This document shows, in pieces, positions 1 through 10,015 of a stretch of DNA of 64,000 nucleotides (positions within the stretch are counted from its first letter, which is position 1; each line of letters starts with the position of its first letter). The DNA comes from Globisporangium splendens (taxonomy: Eukaryota > Oomycota > Peronosporomycetes > Pythiales > Pythiaceae): contig VFIW01000049.1 of the NCBI GenBank assembly GCA_006386115.1, forward strand, positions 278,141 through 342,140, given 5' to 3'. Under the pieces are notes generated by a model. The model did not search any database. It worked only from the letters and a program-made list of their open reading frames with translations, and was not told the DNA's origin. A program made the translations under genes and the position numbers.

Positions 1-1325
1 GCAAAGTTAGGAATTGCTACACTCAATGATCAGAACAAAAAGCTTGTTTTCGTACTTTCTTGTCGACGCGTGCCAGGTACGCTTTCTCCTCGCGTGTGCG
101 GCGCAGTTGCTCGTTGCGCGCTCGGCAGCCTCCATGCGGCGCACAAAGTCCTCGCTCCGCTGCTGGTTGCCGCTGCCTTCGTCGTCGGAATCGTTGCTCT
201 TGCAGTTCCCTTTGCTGGCGTACGGTCCACCCGTGACGAACCGCGGCTGGAAGCGGCAATGGCGGTTGTCCTCCAACTTCGCAAACTCGTGCTTCTTGTT
301 GCGTTTGAGCTTCGCGAGCTTGGCTTTGTCCTTGGCGAGCTCGTGGATCGCGTCCTGCGTTAACGGAGCAGAGTGCACATTAGAAATTACCGCAAGCACA
401 CATAGTTTGGTTGTTTTTGACGCGTTTGAAATCGTACCATGTTGCACGTTTTCTCCTTGCTGTTTGCACTTGAACCGTTGTCCGTCAGCGTTGTGAGAAA
501 CACGCGGCACTGCGTGATCGAAAGCTCTCGGCACTGGAACGCGCTCAGTTTGTCCTTCATGGTCCTGGCTTTGGTCATCGACTTGCTGCTGTGCTGCAGT
601 CCGTGGCGGTCTTGCCGCTGCTTGAGCACGTGGCGATCGACCGACAGCGTCAGAGACGATTTTGTTTTGTGATTCGCGTTGTTCTCGTTTGAACCAGCGA
701 CTTGCGTCTTTGCCGTCAATGCTGCCGCGGCCCGTTGAACGGCGGGATCCTGTTCTTCTTCAAACTCGTCCTGCTGGTGCTGCTGTTCCTCCACGATGGC
801 TTGCTGTACAGCGTCAGCGATCTCCTGCTGCCGCTTGGCCAGGAACTCGGCGCCAACCTGCTCGCTTGTCGCTTGCAGCGCGCGCTCCACCATCGCGCTT
901 TCCTGTTTCTTGGTCTCGGCGTCTTCCTTGCTCACTTGGTTGGCGATGACCAAGAGCTGCTCGCGTGTTGAAGCGTGTTGCTCCAACGCGGCCTCGTGCT
1001 GCGCAACTTGAAGCAACGGCGACGCGGTAGCTCCAGATGGCGCATCGGCAGCTCTACCTACCGCTTGCGCTGATTGCTGCTTGGCAAACTCCAGCAGCGT
1101 CGTCGGTTTTGCTGCCGCATTGTTGCTGGTAGCAAACACCATCGCTTTCGCGATGTCAGCAAGAGACGATGGCTGCGTCTGCTGTTTTGGTGCCTCTGGA
1201 GCCTCATCCGAGCCGTTCTCAACAACGTCGTCGTCTCTTTCATCTGTTTGCTTGGGCTGCAGGGTCTTTTCGTCTTGCGCTGCTGCCGACAGTCCATAGG
1301 CGAAGGCCATGAGTGCGGAGGCCAT
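1..1325 (-). CDS. Uncharacterised Ala/Gln/Glu-rich coiled-coil protein, 3' end outside window
   Basis: Exon 1 runs 1325 to 438 (296 codons), followed by an 83 nt intron (437–355, GTACGA...ACGCAG) and exon 2 from 354 towards the window edge. The start is a hydrophobic MASALMAFAYGLSAAAQ, which could be a signal peptide or anchor. A long Ala/Gln/Glu-rich helical segment follows. Exon 2 continues with HELAKDKAKLAKLKRNKK and a conserved-looking CRFQPRFVTGG and EDFVRRMEAAER stretch. Near 115–118 the frame breaks: the natural continuation (RNEQLRRTREEKAYLARVDKK) is in another frame. One base lost in the cgcgc tract would explain this, either as a sequencing error or a real mutation. No family is recognised, so no function is claimed. 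It lies 186 nt downstream of the acyltransferase gene on the same strand. Confidence 0.6.
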
Positions 1326-1510
1326 GGTGTCGTTGTCACTGAGTCTTGATTCTCCTTCTGTGTTGATGAGTTCCGTGTTGGAGCTGCGTCGATATGAGAA
1401 TAGTTTTGAAAAGCATAATCGACTTCGTCCGTATTGCTTTTAGATACCAAAGAAACGACGAACTTTGTGTGGGAACTGAGAACGGCGACACAACTGCACC
1501 ACCAACTCAT

Positions 1511-3107
1511 TCATTCGTTTTTCTCCTTCTTCTTGCCACTCTCACTGCGCTTTGCTGTGGCCATGGTGCGCGCTTTCGCAAAGCACCGCGGCGTCCAGAT
1601 CTCGACAAAGTTGGCATACGCGCCCCCCAAGTCGTACACGTTCTGAGTCGATAGCAGATTACTGGCATTCTTGCTGTTTTGTTGCTGTCGCCGCTTGAAA
1701 AACTCGTTTGTCGTCGCGTTCGTCGACACCAAATAGCAATGAAACAAGAAGAACACCAGAAGCGTAGCACCTACAAGCAAGAAAAGACAAAGCAACATGG
1801 TCAATAGTCCACATGCAATTAGGAAGCAATCAAGCATGTTAGTGCGCACCCATGTCGGCGCAGAGCACAAAGAGCGTCGTGTTGACCGCTTCGGCGTGGA
1901 TCAGATACTGCAGCACGACTCGCGGGTCGCCTTGCACGACAGCGTTTGTGGCTTCATGCACAAACGATTCCTCCGCGAGCAAACGCGCAAACTCGCCGTG
2001 GAGGATCCAAAAGAGCACGTACGAGCCGTATCCGCAAAACAGCACGTGGATCTGCACGCAACACGCACAGTTGCCATTGATTACATACTCCGAAGTCTGC
2101 AAAGCCTCGTGGGCGAATGGCTACGTACAAAGAGAAAGCGCATGAAGACGAAGTGATTCCCTTCGCCGATGCACGAATTCAGCCACACGCAATCTACGTA
2201 GAGCCACGCGAAGGACATGTCAGCAGTGCACCCATTACAAAGCAAACGTGGACACGTACGATGGTCAAAGCGCGGGATGCACACGTCGCACACGGAGCAG
2301 TGCTTGGAGCGCGCGAGTCTGTGTGAATACGAGACAAAAGGAGAGAGACTGCGTCAGGGCAACAAGATACATAATGTAGTTGCTTCTTGCGCATTCATTG
2401 CAGCGACGCACTTGATGGTGTGGCACGTCGTGCACTCGCGACCCGCAGGATACAACACGTTGTCGTACTCGTAATTGTCAAAGTACGCGAGTGTGTCTAC
2501 GAGATGATGGCATCAAGTGTGCAGATCAATCACATTGAGAACACGATCGCGAGTGACCGCATGTCAACGCCAATGCGTAAAATGCACGTACTTGGTTGCA
2601 GAAGCCCCGGGGGCGTCGTCGAGGCCGTGAAAAAGCCCAACAATGCGACCAGCACCGCGAGGAAACTCACAAAGCTTCACCACATCCACAAGTCAATTGA
2701 CACACAATGAGCATTACCAAATAATACAACCACATTGCAAATATCCAACACAAGAACGGCACGTACATGTGGATCACGCCCAGCGATTCGCTCGGCAGAT
2801 GAGGCAATCCCGTCAGCAGAAACGCTCCGTAGCCGCCCGCGACCATGAACAGATACAAGACCTAATGCAACCACCGAGTGTTCGCATTAAAGCACTCGTA
2901 TGTGAAGTTAAGTACGTCACCAGCACGCGCATATTGCAGTAGCATCACCTGCACAATAGGATTTGGCTCATGTGCCACGTAACGAAGCGCGCGACGCGCA
3001 TGAGAGCACCATGCCGCCTTCTGCTGCTGCATGTTTGCTTGCTCAAAGATACGCTTTTTGTATGTCGTGTTGTTGTTCAAAAAGACGCTTACGCGCCAAA
3101 AGAGCAT
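1511..3107 (-). CDS. ZDHHC4-like protein S-acyltransferase (DHHC palmitoyltransferase)
   Basis: Membrane enzyme that transfers palmitate from acyl-CoA to protein cysteines. I read eight exons: 3107–2916, 2861–2728, 2674–2592, 2496–2412, 2318–2260, 2193–2129, 2051–1850 and 1770–1511. All phases agree and give about 359 residues. The spliced protein has NPIVQ near the N terminus, three to four hydrophobic segments, then [19 protein letters not shown] and CVPRF-type [19 protein letters not shown]. The catalytic DHHC is split by the 66 nt intron 2194–2259 (GAC CAT C|AT TGC). The C-terminal TTNE (TTxE motif) and [12 protein letters not shown] match the family. DHHCVW and the region before the cysteine-rich domain resemble ZDHHC4. 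The first exon and its ATG at 3107 are the least certain part. Confidence 0.9.
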
Positions 3108-3586
3108 GTGAATCGGACGGATGGTGTTTTTTACGGGACAAAAGTACGCCCATCCGTTACGTAACTAAACTCAAGTGTACCCACATATTCATGAGTTTGT
3201 ACCCTATCCCTATCACAGAGTAATGCGGCAGTTATTTTTTGCCCTACCCCTTCGACAGAACTCTTTGCAAATAGCCTATTTGTGGTAATTCAGATTTTTA
3301 CGGTGTGCGGGTAGGGGAGAATTTGTGGCCTCGTCGCTCTCTAGGGCTGCGGTCTCCTCCGCTCCATTTTCTAAATCACACATCTCTTCTAATACGATAG
3401 CTGCGAATTTGTAAAACATACGCTTGAACAAGTTTGCAATACCTGTAATAGTACATACGTGCCGACTTTGATAATCTACCCCTCCGGATTAGTCGAAAAT
3501 CGTAAATTCCAACATCAACAGCAGGACTAGACTTGCTCCCTTCTCACAACCATTTCCGCAAGGTGACGGCTAATTTGTGCAGCAAA
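3108..3586. other. Divergent intergenic region
   Basis: AT-richer spacer between the divergently transcribed acyltransferase and CCT-like genes. It holds pyrimidine-rich stretches such as CCCTACCCC near 3240. An initiator-like CCATTTCCGCAAG lies at about 3550, some 35 nt before the ATG at 3587. No ORF or RNA gene is seen. Confidence 0.6.
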
Positions 3587-5765
3587 ATGGGTTCGCGCGT
3601 GTTTGTGCGGCTGTATGACGGCGCGCGGCAAGAGGAGAGCGACGACGTGGTGCTGACGCTGCCGCCGCCGCCGCTCAAGTGGGCGAGCGTGCTCGGCACG
3701 ATGGTGGCGGCCATCGACAAGGCGGACGACGAGGACGACGACCCGGACGACGCGCTCGCCCAGGCGGCAGCCGCCATCCCGCCCGCGCGCATCGCCAAGG
3801 CGCGGCTCTTCCTGCTGCCCTCGGAGGCCCAGGGCATCGTGGCCGAGGTACAACAGCCACTCGCTCTGTGTGCGTGTCTTTCTGGGAACTTATTGCTAAT
3901 GGTGCTCGCTATATGATTGTGTGTTTATAGCTGAATGCGCGTGGACTGCGCGGTATTCGCGAGAACGACCAGTTTGTCGTGTGTCTGAATGGTGAAGATT
4001 ACCAGAAGCGGATGGAGACACAGCAGGAGGAGGCGGCGTCCTCGTCGGATGCGAAGGAGGCAGACAGCGGAGCAAACGTGCCGACACCGCCGTCGAGTCA
4101 CACGAGCACCAGCAGCACGTCTTCGCCCAGTGCTTTGAAAAGTCTTGTTGCGGAAGAGTACCAAGCGCCATCGTACGCATCGACGAATAGCTACCGCAAC
4201 GATTCGTACCCATCGTTACCGTCGAGTAACGCATCGAGTGTAGCACCAACGAACAGCGTAGCAGCGCCAGGAGGGACGCTGGGACTGGGAATGAAGGGCA
4301 GTAAACGCTACCGCAGCATCTCCGGCAAAATGGCGGCAATCAAGTCGTTGGGCGACAAAGGACTCATCAGTGCGGACGACCGTGGCCACCTGAAGGATCT
4401 GCTGCTGAACAACGACTCACCGCAGCTGCAGGAAGCGCTCGACCAGTACAACAGCACGGGCGACTTCCAAGCCGTCAAGGCCATTCTAATGAAGGAGCTG
4501 AGCGCGCCGTCCACGAAGCGCAACACGGGCGACTGGATCTCCGACACGCTCATCAACGACATCACCATGAACTTTGTGAGTGCATTGCTTGTTCTATTGG
4601 TAGTTCTGGCAACAGTGCTGACATTGTACTTGATCTATTGCAACAACAGCACACAAATGATTCCTCGGCTGCTGCTCCTCAAGCACATGCCAGCGCGCAG
4701 TATCCGTCAACTTTACAAGCGGGGTATCCTGCAGCCAACCCGTTCATGTATCAGCAGTCAGATAGCAATGGAGGGTACCACCAGTCAGACTCAGCAGCTT
4801 CTTCTTCCTTGGGCTACGCGACCTCTGCAGCATCTCCAGCAGCAGGACACGATCATCTCTCAGGCAGCGCTTCAGTGTACCAGCAGCACGACCAAACCAG
4901 CATCATGAGCCTTGATGCGGCATCGTACAACCAACAGCAACCACAACAACTTCCCATCCCGACGACGGGTCTGAATCAGTATGGAGGAGCTGCCCAGATC
5001 AATCTTCCGGTCCGCGATCCCAACAGCACAAACCTGCGAACCTATGGTGCAGCATCCCTCCCGACGATGGATATGCGCTACGGAGCCGTACCTTACGCAA
5101 CGACGCCAATGAGTGGCGGCCCGCAAACGGTGCCTGCGATGTATCCAAGCAGCATGGGCTACGCGAGCGACGTCGTGCCGCAAGACTACAACCGAATGGG
5201 GATGAGTCCGTACGGCATGGTGCCAATGCCGAACGCTGAAGGCTACCATCCGATGATGTATCAGCAACAGCCGCAGCAATATGACAACATGAGTCGATAC
5301 GCGTACGGAAATGGCGGCATGGTGAACGGAATCGGTGGCGCAGGGTACGAGTACCAACCTTACGGTGTTGCTGGCTACAGCGGCTTTGACAAGACACAGC
5401 TCCGCAACAGCGGCAAGTGGACGACTGCGCCGCCGATGCCATCGTACCCTCCTGCATGCTCGAAGGAAGAAAAGAAAGAGAAAATCGCCAAGTGGCTGAA
5501 GAAGCGCGAAAGTCGGAACTGGTCCAACAAACCGTCCTATCCCGTGCGTCACAGCATCGCAAAGGCCCGAAAGCGCGGTGAAGACGGACGCTTCATCACG
5601 AAGGCGCGGCTCGCCGAGATGGCGCTCGAAGAAGCCGCGAATGGTGGAAATGGCGGTGCAGATGGCCAGTCGCAACTTGACGGCAGCGGCGCCTCCGAGT
5701 ACGAGATCTCGGGCTACGACCACGTATCGATGACGATGCTGCCGCCTCCAACGTCCGTGCCGTAA
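3587..5765 (+). CDS. CCT-motif-like regulatory protein, Gln/Tyr/Met-rich
   Basis: Three exons, 3587–3847, 3931–4575 and 4650–5765, all joined in phase 0, give 671–673 residues. The introns are 83 and 74 nt with GT...AG ends. The N terminus (MGSRVFVRLYDG) is a compact globular region. A predicted helical module follows (KMAAIKSLGDKGLISADDRG to about QAVKAIL), then a long low-complexity Gln/Ser/Tyr/Pro/Met tract. Around residues 570–620 a basic block reads KWLKKRESRNW...SYPVRHSIAKARKRGEDGRFITKA. This resembles the CCT motif of CONSTANS/TOC1 proteins (R-x-F/W, Y-x-x-R, A-x-x-R-x-R, GRF). CCT motifs mediate nuclear localisation and NF-Y-type DNA or protein contacts, so a transcriptional role is inferred. 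The 3' end converges on the PH-domain gene 295 nt away. Confidence 0.8.
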
Positions 5766-6060
5766 AAGAGCAAAGTGAAGTCGCCGCATTGCGATTGTGT
5801 CTTCTATTCTATGAGAAAGTTGTAACTAAGGTTAAAAGTATTATTTTGCGTGAATTTGGTTCCCATGGTCCAGTGTCCATCTAAGTGGACAGTGCTTTTG
5901 TAGCTCTTCAATAAGAATGAATACGCTATGTGGAAAAGTGAACAACGCTTCATGACTTGAACAAACAAAACACGCACACTTTGATTCACGCCACGCTCGT
6001 TAATACCGTCTATCGTCTTAATACATACCTCCCACTCACAAACACACTGTGACAGCTCCC

Positions 6061-6576
6061 TCAAATGGGCTGGATCGCGCGACTCACGCCGAGCGGCACA
6101 GCGGTCTCGGTCTTGCACTTCACGCCGCTCTGCCGGAGCACGTCCTTGAGCGTCTCGTACTCGTCCTTGGAGCTGCAGAGCGTCTGCGGATCCTCCCAGC
6201 TGTAGCGGTTCCAGTTGAGCACCGACACAGCCCAGCGGTCCGTGAGCTCGCGCGTGGCACCGGCGAACGTGATGCTCGACTGCGCGCGCTGCTGCCGCGA
6301 CGCGATGAGGTTGGCGGCCGTGGGCGGTCCCAGACTGCGCTTGCGCGACGCCTTGACCTGCGTGTCGATGTGGAAGCGGTTGATCATGCGGGTGTGCTCG
6401 TCGGGCAGCAGAAACACCTCGACCTTGCACCCCGTGAGCGGCACGGCGCCGAGCAGCGTGCCCCCCATGCACGAGTAGTACTGCAGGATGCCCTCGCCCA
6501 GGATGCAGTACACGATCTCAGCCTCGTCGCCGTCGACCTTGATCAAGTAACCCTCGACGTTGCCACCGTTGCTCAT
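6061..6576 (-). CDS. Small PH-domain protein
   Basis: Single-exon gene of 171 residues starting MSNGGNVEGYLIKVDG. The pattern is that of a pleckstrin-homology domain. It opens with G-Y-L-x-K and has W-like hydrophobic strands (VYCILGEGILQYY, GAVPLTGCKVEVF, NRFHID). It closes with a helix carrying the conserved Trp (ELTDRWAVSVLNWNRYSW). Almost the whole protein is this one domain, so it probably acts as a phosphoinositide or protein adaptor at membranes. The upstream reading frame stays open to 6849, but the ATG at 6576 opens the domain exactly and is preferred. An initiator-like TTCACTTTGCAATCC lies 55–70 nt upstream. Confidence 0.75.
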   Translation of the reverse strand: MSNGGNVEGYLIKVDGDEAEIVYCILGEGILQYYSCMGGTLLGAVPLTGCKVEVFLLPDEHTRMINRFHIDTQVKASRKRSLGPPTAANLIASRQQRAQSSITFAGATRELTDRWAVSVLNWNRYSWEDPQTLCSSKDEYETLKDVLRQSGVKCKTETAVPLGVSRAIQPI

Positions 6577-7270
6577 GCTTATCCTTGTAGCTGCTGGTGA
6601 GTGCTTGAGATGGCGCGTGCGCGGCGCAGACTGGATTGCAAAGTGAACGAGGACAGAGACGCCATGAGCAACAGGGAGATGGAGTAGACGCCAGCGGGCG
6701 AGATCGGAAGGGAGAGCGAGCCACACTTTCACGCAGTGAATCCAATGCCATCTGAAGCAGTTAGTTTGAGGCACAAGCGCACAGCTGCAATGTCCTATAT
6801 TGTCGAGACAAAGTGCGAGGACGACCAGCTGGTCCGATGCGTAACCCATTGAAGTCCATAAAATGATATTGTCCAGTATTAGTGCGAGACTTGCAATTGA
6901 GCTACTAGCATTATAGGTTCTTATAATTACTAGTGATTACGAAGAGGCGTGAAGGGTAGGTTCAGAACCATGTGGCACCGCTGAAGAGCTCGGACCAAGG
7001 GCCAGTTGCTGAAGACGAGAGCGTATATACTCAAGCACGGCTGCAACCACAGACGATGTTGAAGCCTTCGCGAACGCTGAGGCATGTAGATGGGGAGCAT
7101 TGCTCCGCGACAATTGGGTGCATGCTGCCTTCAGAACGGCCACTCTCCTTCAAGCTAACTCTATTATTACGATGAGGTCATGTGTGAAACGACCACACGC
7201 GCGTCGCTTCAAGCTAAGCACTTCACCATGCACCAAAGCCCCATTCAACTAATACGAAGACGCAGCAAAC
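6577..7270. other. Divergent intergenic region
   Basis: Spacer between the PH-domain gene (minus) and the RIIa-like gene (plus), presumably holding both promoters. It is AT-rich around 6850–6950, with a TATATA at about 7025. No convincing coding potential is seen. Confidence 0.5.
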
Positions 7271-7813
7271 ATGCCACCGCCGCGGTCGCTCCGCGTGCTG
7301 GAGCCCAGCAACGACGAGCCTGGCAGCGAGGAGGTGCTGGACGCGATGCACTCGTACGCGAACGCGCACCAGGTGAACGAGATGCTGCAGATCCTGCTAG
7401 CGCGGCTCCTGGAGACGCAGCCGCTCGACTCGTTCGACTTCCTCATCCCCATGCTCGCGCAGAAGGACGCGCAGCTCGACGCCAAAGCGCGCATCCAGAG
7501 GTTCGATCTGCGCCGGGAGAAGACGAAGAAGCAACTCGTTGTCGCGTTCTACACGCGGCTGCTGGCGCTGCAGCGCACGCAGCACAGCGACAAGACCGAG
7601 GCGTACGCGCCGGAGCTCTCGCGCGCGTTTCTCCTGGCGCAACTGCAGCTGAGCGAGACAAAGGCGCACCTGCGCGAGCGGTTCCCCCGACACTACCGCG
7701 ACCTCACCCAGTCGTTCCTGAGCAACGCCAAGACGCTCAAGCCGCGCATCCTGCTTGACGAGTTCACGCGCCACTGCATGGAGGTGCTGGCCACCATGGC
7801 CTCGTCCCGATAA
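7271..7813 (+). CDS. RIIa/DPY-30-type docking-domain protein (probable flagellar)
   Basis: Uninterrupted 180-residue frame. Residues about 20–60 (EVLDAMHSYANAHQVNEMLQ...LLETQPLDSFDFLIPML) match the helix-helix RIIa dimerisation/docking pattern. That pattern is Y-x-x-x-H-x-x-x-x-LLQ, then P-x-D-x-x-x-FLI. Many axonemal proteins that bind AKAP-like partners carry it. The rest is helical and charged (KARIQRFDLRREKTKKQL, LSETKAHLRERFPRHYRDLTQSF) and resembles no enzyme. A flagellar role is inferred from the domain and from the zoosporic lifestyle. The ATG at 7271 is the first in frame and sits 131 nt before the next gene on the same strand. Confidence 0.65.
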   Translation: MPPPRSLRVLEPSNDEPGSEEVLDAMHSYANAHQVNEMLQILLARLLETQPLDSFDFLIPMLAQKDAQLDAKARIQRFDLRREKTKKQLVVAFYTRLLALQRTQHSDKTEAYAPELSRAFLLAQLQLSETKAHLRERFPRHYRDLTQSFLSNAKTLKPRILLDEFTRHCMEVLATMASSR

Positions 7814-7944
7814 CTTCTTGGTACCCATCACCCTCGATATAAGAACTCTTCACAAGACCCTCTATATGAATCTCTCTATGCATCTCGATATAAGAATACG
7901 CTTTCCTCTTTACAAGAGACAATCCTCAAGTGGGCGAATCTAAC

Positions 7945-8745
7945 ATGCGCCAACAGGAAGGGCAGCCGCGCATGGCGCCAATGCGCGCGCGGCCTGCAAC
8001 CGCCGCAGACCAAGGACCGTTTGACTGGCTCGTGCCGTTCATCCCGCCGTTCCTGCGCGTGAACCGCGACACGCGCGCCGCGCTGCTCGCCAAGCTGCAG
8101 ACGCTGGATCTCGACGCGCTCGCGGCGCAGCTGGTCGCGTTCCTGCGAGCGCATGGCGCGCGACTCGCGTACTACGGCACGATCTTCGCCGTGTGGGCGT
8201 ACGGTCTCGTGTGGATGGACCGCAAGGCGCCGGAGTTCGCACCGGCGTACGTGATCGTGACGGGCCTCGGCGCGCTCGTCTTGCATTTGTTCACGGGCGA
8301 GCGCACGGCCAATGCTAACGGCATCAGCGCGTACTCGGTGTTCAACAAGGGCGGCGCGCGCATGCTCGGCTCGCTGTCTGCCGAGCAGTTTGAGGTAAAT
8401 TGTGCTACTGTGATGCATTTGAGTATGTGCGTGGTGGCTAATGCGCTTGAGTGTGGTTGTCAACCCATGCAGAATGAGATTCTGCACCGCCAGCCAGATT
8501 ATGGAAACGCTGGCGACGACCATGGCCATGTGCCTGCAGATCCTTGCGCAGACGGTGACGAGAACGATCCGTACGTGGCTTCTATTTGCTTGTGAAATGG
8601 TATGGAAGCATGGTTGGATGTAGTGCTGACTGTTGTGTTGATGCAACTTTGGACAAGCAGCGACCTTTTGCTTGCGATGCAGCTCTCGTTGCAGGAAAAG
8701 AAGCGCGAAGAGCGTCGTGCGCGGCGTATGACGCGAAGACGTTGA
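7945..8745 (+). CDS. SAYSvFN-domain protein with C-terminal ubiquitin-interacting motif
   Basis: Three exons, 7945–8394, 8473–8570 and 8661–8745, give 210 residues. The introns are 78 and 90 nt. The central part has two hydrophobic segments (YYGTIFAVWAYGLVWM and PAYVIVTGLGALVLHLF), then the signature ISAYSVFNKGGARMLGSLSAEQFE of the SAYSvFN family (human SAYSD1). An acidic stretch (PADPCADGDENDP) follows. The short third exon adds DLLLAMQLSLQEKKREERR, which fits the UIM consensus (acidic-LxxAxxxSLxE), and a basic tail. SAYSD1 senses UFMylated ribosomes at the ER translocon, so an ER membrane quality-control role is plausible. The last exon depends on a splice that I infer from phase and motif. 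Confidence 0.82.
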
Positions 8746-8821
8746 GCGTATGAAGGCAAAGCTAAAGCGTCCTCTCAGACAGTCATATTCAATATTCAAT
8801 ACATTCACGCTCTCTTATCAC

Positions 8822-9657
8822 TCAGCCAAAGCCAAAGGGACACTTGGACACGCGCTTCTCAGTCTGCTCGCCGTCATCACTCTCTTCGGATTCCGACTCC
8901 ACAGCCGCATCGCCATCCTTCTTTGGCACTTTCTCCACTGGCATCGATGCCACGGCTCCAGAGAATGGACACCGCGCTGGGACCGATCGCGCGCCATCGC
9001 GCTTCTTCTTTGGTGGACCGCGCAGCATCGAGTTGACCATGCCGACTACACGAAACAGGATGACGGCATACATATCGTGAGTACAATGGGTTTCTGCACA
9101 ACATCTGTCATTGTGTGTGTTCACTAACCTGCGACGAGCGTCATGCCGATGCACATGAGCGGCGCAAACATCTGCAGCTCATCCAGCGACGTCACGGAGT
9201 CGTTCATGGCCACAATCGCCAGCGACACCATCACTGCAAGCACCATCACGAGCACGCCAAACACCGACACCAACTGTCATCGACAATCGTAATACGTTAG
9301 CAGTCATGCGTTCATCCGCCGGGTGAGAAAATGCAACGAGCGCACCAAGTTGCCGTCCTGCAGGAGCATGGCGACGATGAGTGATGAGCGCGGAGTCTCA
9401 GCCACGATCTCCTCTTCCTTCGCAGCCGCGTTCTCCTTCGCAGCGATCGCGCCAAGCGCGCGCTGCTTCTCCAGCTTCGCGCTAAGTTCGGCATCTTCGG
9501 CTGACTTGCTGATCGCTTTACGATCTTTTCCGCCGTGATGGCGATGCGCGGCGGCCACGACGTGCTTGGAGCCGTAGCGGTACGCGATGGCGGCCACGGC
9601 GGCAGTGCCCGCGAGCTTCAGCAGCGGCACGAGAGCATCGCGCGGCGGCATTTCCAT
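8822..9657 (-). CDS. Three- or four-pass membrane protein, paralogue of the N-terminal part of the adjacent RMDN-like protein
   Basis: Exons 9657–9346, 9273–9129 and 9093–8822 give about 242 residues. The first exon has an N-terminal membrane segment (LLKLAGTAAVAAIAYRYG) followed by a charged Lys/Glu/Ala helix, ending DGNL. The second exon encodes two hydrophobic spans (LVSVFGVLVMVLAVMVSLAI and QMFAPLMCIGMTLVA). The third gives a further weak span (MYAVILFRVVGMVNSM) and an acidic tail ending KCPFGFG. Exon 2 is exactly 145 nt with phases 0 and 1, as in the neighbouring gene at 10016–12130, and the residues align directly. It converges with the SAYSvFN gene 76 nt away. Function unknown, and the exact 3' acceptor is tentative. 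Confidence 0.7.
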
Positions 9658-10015
9658 AGAGATTCAGTGTGCGGATGTGGCGATTTCTCAAGTGCCGCGA
9701 TGCATTCAGTCGTCATCAGCAGGTGAAGAGCTACGAAAGACAGAAAGAAGTTCAGATGACCAGCGTCAACATATATAAATTATAGTACACCTGCAGTGAC
9801 ACCACTCTGCTTTTTTCATTCAGTATACACATCGGTTTAAACAGGGGATCAGCTTGTGCAGGCATTTTGGTAAAGGTGGGTGCATTGCGCCAATCAAATG
9901 GCATGAGCTCAGCAAAATGATCACGAGCTTTTTTTGCTTTGAATGTCAATGTATAGCCACACGCTTCGTCATTTTTATTTATTGCTGCTGTTTGACTCCG
10001 AAGCGCCTGCAGGAC

